Origin: Carposina sasakii
Taxonomy: Eukaryota > Arthropoda > Insecta > Lepidoptera > Carposinidae
NCBI GenBank assembly: GCA_014607495.2
Contig: CP053160.1
Span: 4,836,001 to 4,900,000 of the forward strand
Direction: 5' to 3'
Length of the DNA stretch: 64,000 nt
Part shown: in pieces, positions 57,921 to 64,000 of the stretch
Numbering within the stretch: position 1 is the stretch's first letter
Layout of the letters: every line of letters starts with the position of its first letter
Made by a program: the position numbers and the translations under genes
The notes under the pieces: model-generated
Databases searched by the model: none
The model's input: the letters and a program-made list of their open reading frames with translations, nothing else
Told to the model about the DNA's origin: nothing

Positions 57921-58285
57921 CAGGATGATTTTTGGTCGTCAACGTTCCCGAAAACTACGGAATCTCCTCATCATCACAATCATTTATCTCCATGGAAACA
58001 TACCTGGGAAGTGTCTGCTTCCCAAGATATTAGGGTCCAAAGTTGAGTAAATAGACTGCGTTTTTCGGCATAAATGTCGCGTAGCAAGATTTTTTAACGA
58101 GAAATAATTAATATCTGTCTATGAAAAACCTAACATAAACACTGGACACTATAAATGCCCGATAAAGTAATAAATTTTTTTTTTTTAATTACATCGCTCC
58201 CCAGCAATTTTTTTTTAGATAAACTTACTTTATTTGATCTATAGAGTACGTATCCTTCGTTAAGGGTGGCAACGAAAAAAACCTG
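57921..58285. mobile_element. TA-flanked MITE, 365 bp, best copy
   Basis: TA|CAGGATGATTTTTGGTCGTC at the left and AACGAAAAAAACCTG|TA at the right. Both outer dinucleotides are TA. Copies or pieces at 6948-7196, 15809-15881, 51783-52148 and 63404-63500 show it is a multi-copy family. No coding capacity. Confidence 0.82.
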
Positions 58286-58288
58286 TAT

Positions 58289-58478
58289 AATCAGCCCCTT
58301 ATTATCTAACTAGCAAAAGCAAAGCGATAACGAAAATTGTACAAAAATCGCTGATTGCTTGTCAAATTCGTATTACGTAAAATGAATTTCAAAGGAACTT
58401 TGACAGTTCAAGGCGAATATTATACAATTTTCGCTATCGCATCGCTTCGCATTGCAAATTAGGTAATCAGTGGGCAGA
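58289..58478. mobile_element. Short inverted-repeat element, copy 2, abutting the previous MITE
   Basis: TCAGCCCCTTATTATCTAACTAGCAAAAGC on the left pairs with TTGCAAATTAGGTAATCAGTGGGCA on the right; the internal GCGATAACGAAAATTGTAC block also pairs with GTATAATATTCGCC-side sequence ATACAATTTTCGCTATCGC. Same family as 14237-14382. It starts three bases after the neighbouring MITE. Confidence 0.7.
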
Positions 58479-59599
58479 TCATTAATTAACCTCCTAACAT
58501 TACGTGGTAGCACTGTACTGTCATTATCTAATTTTCTATGATGTTCTGCTATTACTATAAGTACATAATGCATGATCAATTTATGCATTATAGAGATGCG
58601 TCGACTATCCAGTATAAGTAGAATATCCATCATAAATATTACCTACCTAGTACAATAAACTAGCTACTTATAAGTGGTTTAATTGGAAATAAATTGGTCA
58701 GACCGTAGTCGGAACGAGAAATGTATGACAGAGTCATGCTAGTCGAGGTGCATCTGTTTCTAGTGTAAGTAAGTTAAGTAGTATGTATGAACTATGTCAG
58801 ATTCGTTGTATGTAGGCTTGTAGGCAATTATTATACCTAATAGCAGTCCCTGAGCTTAGACAGTAAGCCGTGACGGTCTTCATGAGAACGTTTTAGCCTT
58901 CTCGACACACTTAGGATAGAAGTGTACTTATGTATTAGTGAACATGTGAGATTATAAATACACATTAGGTAATAAATACGTCGGAGTGGAGGTTGTTGGT
59001 CTATGTCCAACGGTGGATTTCTTAGGGCTGTTAATGATGATGAATGATGAACAAATACGTGTAAATACACTCATAAAATATTAACATGTATGCATAATAT
59101 GAAGGGTCACATAAACAACTCTTGGTTTGGTAGAGTTTTAGAAATAGGGAAAGCAAACCAATCTAAATTCAAGATGTAGAGCAAGAAATTACTCTAATAT
59201 AATATTTAGCATCATCTGAAACAGCACAGCTCTAGACAAAAAAATATTAGTTCCGTTTGATAAAAGCGGATAAACCGTAAATACGCGTATACGTAATCTA
59301 CCATAATGTTAAGAACGTACAGGAAGTGAACCAAAGACGCAATGTACCGCGTCTCGTAGTCGGGCAATAGCCCCCAGTACAGGTAGGTAATGCTATTATT
59401 AAGTTTCACTTGAGTTTTCTCTGATATGCCTATTAAATATCGGGTAGTCGAGAAAGAAACTCTAGCTGCGGGAAAAGTGCCAGATAAGGCTACGAGCGGG
59501 AATACTACGTCATTCGTAGAGCAGATTTAGCCGTCAATCAAAATTGTACCTTATATCATTCAGTCAAAATTTTAAAACGTATTACAAAGTGACTTTGTA
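58479..59599. other. Non-coding intergenic DNA
   Basis: GTCTATGTCCAACGGTGGATTTCTTAGGGCTGTTAATGATGATGA (about 58999-59045) looks like a LINE/SINE tail fragment. No gene recognised. Confidence 0.4.
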
Positions 59600-59910
59600 C
59601 TGTGCAGGTGGGTTGTATTTTTCGATGTCAGACCTTATACAGCGGGTTTAAAAGCAATTTTCCATTTGGAGCAGTGAGAGAAAGCACTTTCCGGTCGTGC
59701 GGCTTGCGGAATGACGCAGATGCGGCTGGTTGAGGCTCTCATCTCGGCTGCTACAGCTGTCAGTTGCATGAAAGCCACCACAGTGAAAGGACCTCTGTAG
59801 TGTCCCGTAACACAGTTTCGCGTTCGCATTGTCCTCGCGCGTAATTTTAACATAAATGTTAACCAAAAGTTTTGTATTGATTTAGCACAGGATTATTGGA
59901 TCCGGATTCA
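59600..59910 (+). other. Possible non-coding first exon (5' UTR) of the right-edge gene
   Basis: A GC-richer stretch in AT-rich DNA ends at a strong donor, GGATTCACG|GTAAGTG. It has no long ORF on the plus strand. Its position upstream of the signal-peptide exon fits a 5' UTR exon. ORFs on the minus strand here overlap in two frames and look incidental. Confidence 0.3.
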
Positions 59911-61221
59911 CGGTAAGTGAAAATTTTCTATTGTTTTTGGTATGCATACAACCAAAATTAGATTATAAATTAACTTACATTTTAGTTTTTAATCATTAAA
60001 TAATAAATAGTATTTCCGCATCCCTAAAGTAACCGAGGATCAACTGACCAATAGATTTAAGTACTTAGGTCGACTTCTGTTTCTGGCACTTACTAACTTA
60101 AACTTTAAAAAAATATATTAAAATTTCGATAAGCGTCAGCTTAATGGTTACTAAATAGTAAAATAATTTAAATGCGTCAAAGTATCAAAACTCTACATTA
60201 ATTAAGAGGTAATACCAATAAGATGTTATTTAATTAACTATGACGTTAGTTACCGATACGTAGATAGAGCAATTACTGACAGTTTGCTGACGGCCATTAA
60301 CGTAAAAACTGTGCGACACAGGTGGGTGACACACATACGAAAAACTCTCAAAAATACGTAACTTACATAGGTATGTATAGAAAAAAAAAGTTATAAATCG
60401 AATAGGGAATTGCAAATTAAGAGATGACTTGTCTAGAACTATTAATACCGATTTAATAATACTATAGCGCTGCATTTGACCTAAATAAATACAAAAATCT
60501 AAAAATTACGAACCAAGTCCTCCTGTATACTCTATCCATGCATTTTGTCTAATCTTAAATGTAAGACTTTTAGTACATTTATTAGATCAGAGACATGCAA
60601 ACACAGTAAGTCCGTGAAATAGAGGCCATCCAACAAAACATACCTACATATATCACTACCTATATACATATATCACATATTCTACTCCTACTTAGAAATA
60701 ACTCTAGTTACATTTAAACAAGATCTTCGTTGTGAAAATCCTACATCTAGATTCAAGCTGTTCTCGCGATTTCAGTTAGACTACATTGTAGATAGGTAAT
60801 GAAAGCAAAAAAGTTAAGCTTAGTGTTTACTGAAAATAATTAGCTTTAGTTTGCAATATAAAATCTTATCGTAACTCATCATTCAGTTGGCAGTACTTGG
60901 CAGTGTTTCCAACTTTCACAGAACAAAAAGTAGGCACCTATGCGGCATTGTTTGTTGACGTCCGACTCCACCCGAGTTTGCCTGTCACATTATTTATTCG
61001 GTTTCACATTTAAATGTATCACAGAGGAACATGCGACATGTCATTTGGTATTCCGATCATGCATCAATTCGGTAAAAGTGGGATAGAACCTTAAATAGGA
61101 AGAACCTTACTCATAGGAATACATAGGTTAGGTAGGTGATCGATAGTAACTATAAACACCTACATAATCTGTAAGTAGGTACCAGACCTTGTCAGTAGAT
61201 ATACTTTAACGTCTTTACATA
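59911..61221. other. Non-coding DNA (possible intron)
   Basis: AT-rich; nothing recognised. Confidence 0.4.
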
Positions 61222-61425
61222 CATCACGACGCAGAGCACCAAGGGCCGATAGAACTACATGGTGCCACTTCTGACCAATTTTGAGGGTAATGCTGAGATG
61301 TACAAGTTTGGTTAGTAGCATAGAGGAACAAGATTAAAACACCAAGACCCTCTTGTCCCTCTACTGACTTGTACAGTATGCCCGGGAAGAGAAGCAGCTG
61401 TAGTATTATACTTTTTTTTTAACTC
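61222..61425 (+). repeat. Copy of the ATGTATGTA-family short repeat
   Basis: AGAGCACCAAGGGCCGATAGAACTACATGGTGCC through TGTACAGTATGCCCGGGAAGAGAAGCAGCTGTAGTATTATA, inverted relative to the DENR intron 1 copy. Confidence 0.7.
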
Positions 61426-61671
61426 CCAGAGCAGCATAGAAGAAACGTCTTTGTTTGCAAGAAATACAATATTTTACGTAGGTATGTAAACAGTTATGAT
61501 CTCTTAAGCCGAAAAGCTTTTATCTACATCTGTTTCAGTTTATAACTCTTAATTAGCAATTAAGTTAGCTTTCTATATGCGCTTTACCCAAATTGGCATC
61601 AACCTCCATTGACGCAACATTTACCAGTTTCATTCATAAATAAATAACCTAGTAATTTCGGTCATTTGAAA

Positions 61672-61809
61672 ATGAAAGTTGCAACGTTTAGCGGCACCGT
61701 GGCAATGGGGGCAGCCGGCGGAAGGAAAGTTACCGTTGTTATCATCACATACCAGATACCTGGCATACTAGACCAACTCCTTACACAGTTCTTTGGACTG
61801 AGAAAATAA
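61672..61809 (+). CDS. 45-codon small ORF in a possible alternative first exon
   Basis: ATG to TAA encodes MKVATFSGTVAMGAAGG then a hydrophobic stretch (VTVVIITYQIPGILDQLL). Fourteen bases after the stop is a good donor (GATTAAG|GTAAGTT, exon end 61823). It may be an upstream ORF in an alternative 5' exon of the gene at 63215, or chance. No homologue recognised. Confidence 0.2.
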   Translation: MKVATFSGTVAMGAAGGRKVTVVIITYQIPGILDQLLTQFFGLRK

Positions 61810-61825
61810 TTCAGCAGATTAAGGT

Positions 61826-63214
61826 AAGTTATAAGATGAAATGAAATGCTATGATAGGGAAGATGGAAGATTTAGTCTGTTTGATTTGATCATGCATGAT
61901 AATCTATTTAAGAACCAGACAAGTTTGGAAAATGTAAAAAATTGCAATGCTGTTATGAAGTAACGGGACCAATAACACGAATCTGCAGACTTATTTAGAT
62001 CCTATACTATACAGAAACTTTATTTCGTTCGGAAATCAAAAACTTTAAATATAATGAATGACCTCCAAAAAACTTGCTTTGCAACCTCGAACATCCTCGA
62101 GCGGCCTTCTGTCCCTGCTGTGTCGAAAGTATTACAAGCTACGAGTATACCTATGCAGGCTATATATGTACATTTGCTGGGTATGCTAATGCTATAAAAT
62201 AATAATTTAAATGTCAGAAACAATGGCACAAGATAATTATCCGAGTTATTGATGGGTATTTCCAATTAATCGAAAAACAAGATGCGTGAGTGAGACAAAC
62301 GATGAGTACGAGTGCAATTTTCCGGTGCACTGAGTCACTGACCCAGTGACCTTCACCCACAGTCCACAAAGGTGATCCGTGCCATCATCTGACAAACGAG
62401 ATCGGGTAAATAACTTCAAAATATAAAAGGTGATAAAACGAGTGGAGACAGTCTAGAAAATGATTTATAGGAAGAAATAGAAAACAATGCAAACGTACTG
62501 CACCAAAACACAAACTAGTTTTATCACACCAACCATTTATGTAAAGGCTTAAAGTAAATAACGTAGTGTAGTCATATACTGACAAGAACATTAGATATAT
62601 CATTCCCCTCTTATAAATTAATAGTTATGTCAAGTAATTGTTATGTGAAGCAGCTTTTGGGAACTCTACCAACCCTGAATTCGTAACGTGCGAAGTGGCT
62701 GGAAGGAGTAAACAAAAATCCGTAGTGACCTGGTTGATAAACGCATTATCGATCTGTAATAATAATAAATGAATAAAAATGTTTTAACATATTTTAACTA
62801 AATGTTTAGTCAAGTTTTTATTTTGTTAGGAGCGTACTGACGGTTTATAGGGTGTTGAGGACACTGATGTTTGACGAATAATGGTGCTATTACCAATTTA
62901 TTTCCTTTGGGCTAGAAACTTTTTGTGCGTTTTACACTCTCTAAACCAGTTTTTATAATGACGTCAATTTTTCCATAAACAGTTTTTAACAAATACCTCT
63001 AAAAATACCATTTATTGTCTTTCATTTCACATTTTATTTACTCAAATCTATACCAAATAAACAAGCTCATGTTATTAATTTGTTGACATGCCCCTTAAAG
63101 TGCGTTTGCAAGTTGGCGCTACTATCGTGCACACTCCGAATACGTATGACACGCATACACACTTATAGTCACAGATTCCTGTAATAATGAGTAAAGTACG
63201 ATATTTGATTCCAG
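61826..63214. other. Non-coding DNA before the signal-peptide exon
   Basis: No coding exon recognised; several minus-strand ORFs here lack features. Confidence 0.4.
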
Positions 63215-63317
63215 ATGACATCGAGGGCGGTATGCGAGTGGACCGGAGTGATCCTGCTGTTGAGCTACCTGGGAACATGCTGCGCACAGTCGCCGGCCAA
63301 CGCGGTACTTGTCACTG
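63215..63317 (+). CDS. Signal-peptide exon of an unidentified secreted or membrane protein
   Basis: ATG directly follows an acceptor-like GATTCCAG, then 34 codons plus one base to a donor ACTG|GTACGTACG. The translation starts MTSRAVCEWT, runs into a hydrophobic core GVILLLSYLGTCC and has a plausible cleavage site at CCA/QS: a classic secretory signal peptide. The mature start is QSPANAVLVTG. The GC content contrasts with the flanks. Later exons would lie beyond the window; the protein family cannot be told. Confidence 0.55.
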
Positions 63318-63403
63318 GTACGTACGATTCGAGTATCTTAAGGAAAAATCTGTATACGGGTATTTCCTTGGTAATTCCGCAACGACCACGATTTATATAC
63401 CTA

Positions 63404-63500
63404 CAGGATGTTTTTTGGTCGTCAACGTTCCCGAAAACTACGGAATCTCCTCATCATCACGATCATTTTTCTCCGTGGAAGCATACCTGGGAAGTGTCTG
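63404..63500. repeat. Left part of the TA-flanked MITE
   Basis: TA|CAGGATGTTTTTTGGTCGTCAACGTTCCCGAAAACTACGGAATCTCC through ACCTGGGAAGTGTCTG, as in 57921-58020, then abruptly continues as the next repeat. Confidence 0.8.
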
Positions 63501-63506
63501 GTTTTA

Positions 63507-63770
63507 CACCAGGTAGGAACGAATTTCCTTCGGCTAATGTAGAATCGACACAATTTGCAAAAGAAAAATCGTGCTCAATTTTATTTAGGTTTAAAATGTA
63601 TCTATAATGTGAGTATTCGCCACGTGCTTGTCCATGAATTCATGAGTATATACTATGCATTCGCGGGGTGGAGTAGTAATAGAGAGAGAAGGGATGAGAG
63701 AACGAAAAGAAAGAGGGAGAAAGAGAAAGGTATTATACACTACTCGCTTGTGTATACGACTGTCGCGCCC
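63507..63770. repeat. Inverted-end repeat GGAACGAAGTTCCTT, copy B (internally shortened)
   Basis: Reverse complement of about 32155-32620 at high identity, from ACACCAGGTAGGAACGAA to ACGACTGTCGCGCC. Lacks about 200 bp that copy A carries between AATGTATCTATAATGTGAG and the AATCGTGCTCAATTTTAT block. Confidence 0.8.
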
Positions 63771-64000
63771 AGTGGCGGATTTACAAATTTTCAAGGTATA
63801 GGCTGAATAGTTTTTGCCGCCCTTGCCTCAACAATTGTCATATCATACATTATTATTACATTATAGAGAGAAAAGTCATCGACAAAATTTGTTGCAGACT
63901 TCTATCTGTAAGACATCAGAAAACCGTCATAGAAAAATATTTTTGATTTCTATGAGGTAAAAAAAAAAAAAAAAATCGTTCCCCAAATTTGCCGCCCCCA
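63771..64000. repeat. Possible hAT-like element running off the window
   Basis: CAGTGGCGGATTTAC at 63770 and AAATTTGCCGCCCCCA at the window end are inverted over GGCGG-type ends. Interior has an A15 run at about 63959-63974. Cut by the window edge. Confidence 0.4.

Noticed and set aside
59635..59866. Two overlapping minus-strand ORFs of 72 codons
   Set aside because: They cover the same bases in different frames; the plus strand has the better signal (donor at 59910).

Overview
The window looks like nuclear DNA of a moth or butterfly (Lepidoptera). It is AT-rich, with short exons, GT-AG introns and very many interspersed repeats. Several repeats are of kinds I associate with lepidopteran genomes: a tRNA-derived SINE ending in GATGAT units, elements with GAAGTCGGTT ends, short fragments resembling RTE-type LINE 3' ends, and a LINE whose ORF1 looks like the baculovirus-FP-like domain. 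The motif TAGGTAGGTA/TAGGTACCTA also recurs. No bacterial, viral or CRISPR features were seen.

Host genes, left to right. (1) The 3' part of a leucine-rich-repeat, single-pass membrane protein gene (3-1625, +). (2) An intronless divergent ionotropic receptor (IR) gene (18052-19854, -), with two single-base frame breaks and one in-frame stop. (3) The first two recognisable coding exons of the autophagy kinase Atg1/ULK (30756-30631 and 20261-20085, -), split by a 10.4 kb intron; its later exons were not found. (4) A complete four-exon DENR gene (35422-36589, +). (5) A complete eight-exon septin of the fly Septin4 type (49415-40691, -), with one single-base frame break. (6) At the right edge, a short exon encoding a signal peptide (63215-63317, +) and two possible upstream 5' exons (about 59600-59910 and 61660-61823), perhaps the start of a secreted or membrane protein gene that continues outside.

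The rest is mobile DNA. A decayed LINE lies at 9375-12566. A nearly intact two-ORF LINE (about 20845-26158) and an intact SINE with a 12-bp target duplication (20323-20637) lie in Atg1 intron 1. MITE families with TA or 8-bp target duplications occur at 13.2, 14.2, 29.4, 50.4, 51.8, 57.9 and 58.3 kb. A Russian-doll composite bounded by inverted repeats fills 31.6-34.8 kb, and a second nest fills 54.2-56.1 kb. There is a degenerate Copia-like remnant at 38.2-39.1 kb and two near-perfect hairpins (30036-30097 and 34881-34961).

A recurring theme is single-base indels that break otherwise clean reading frames: in the LRR gene, the IR gene, the conserved septin and the young LINE, about half of them in short homopolymers. 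In the septin, the LINE ORF2 and LRR exon 2, exon phases or ORF length require exactly the gained or lost base. Uncorrected assembly errors are therefore at least as likely as real pseudogenisation. Coordinates are read by eye and may be off by a base at some splice sites.
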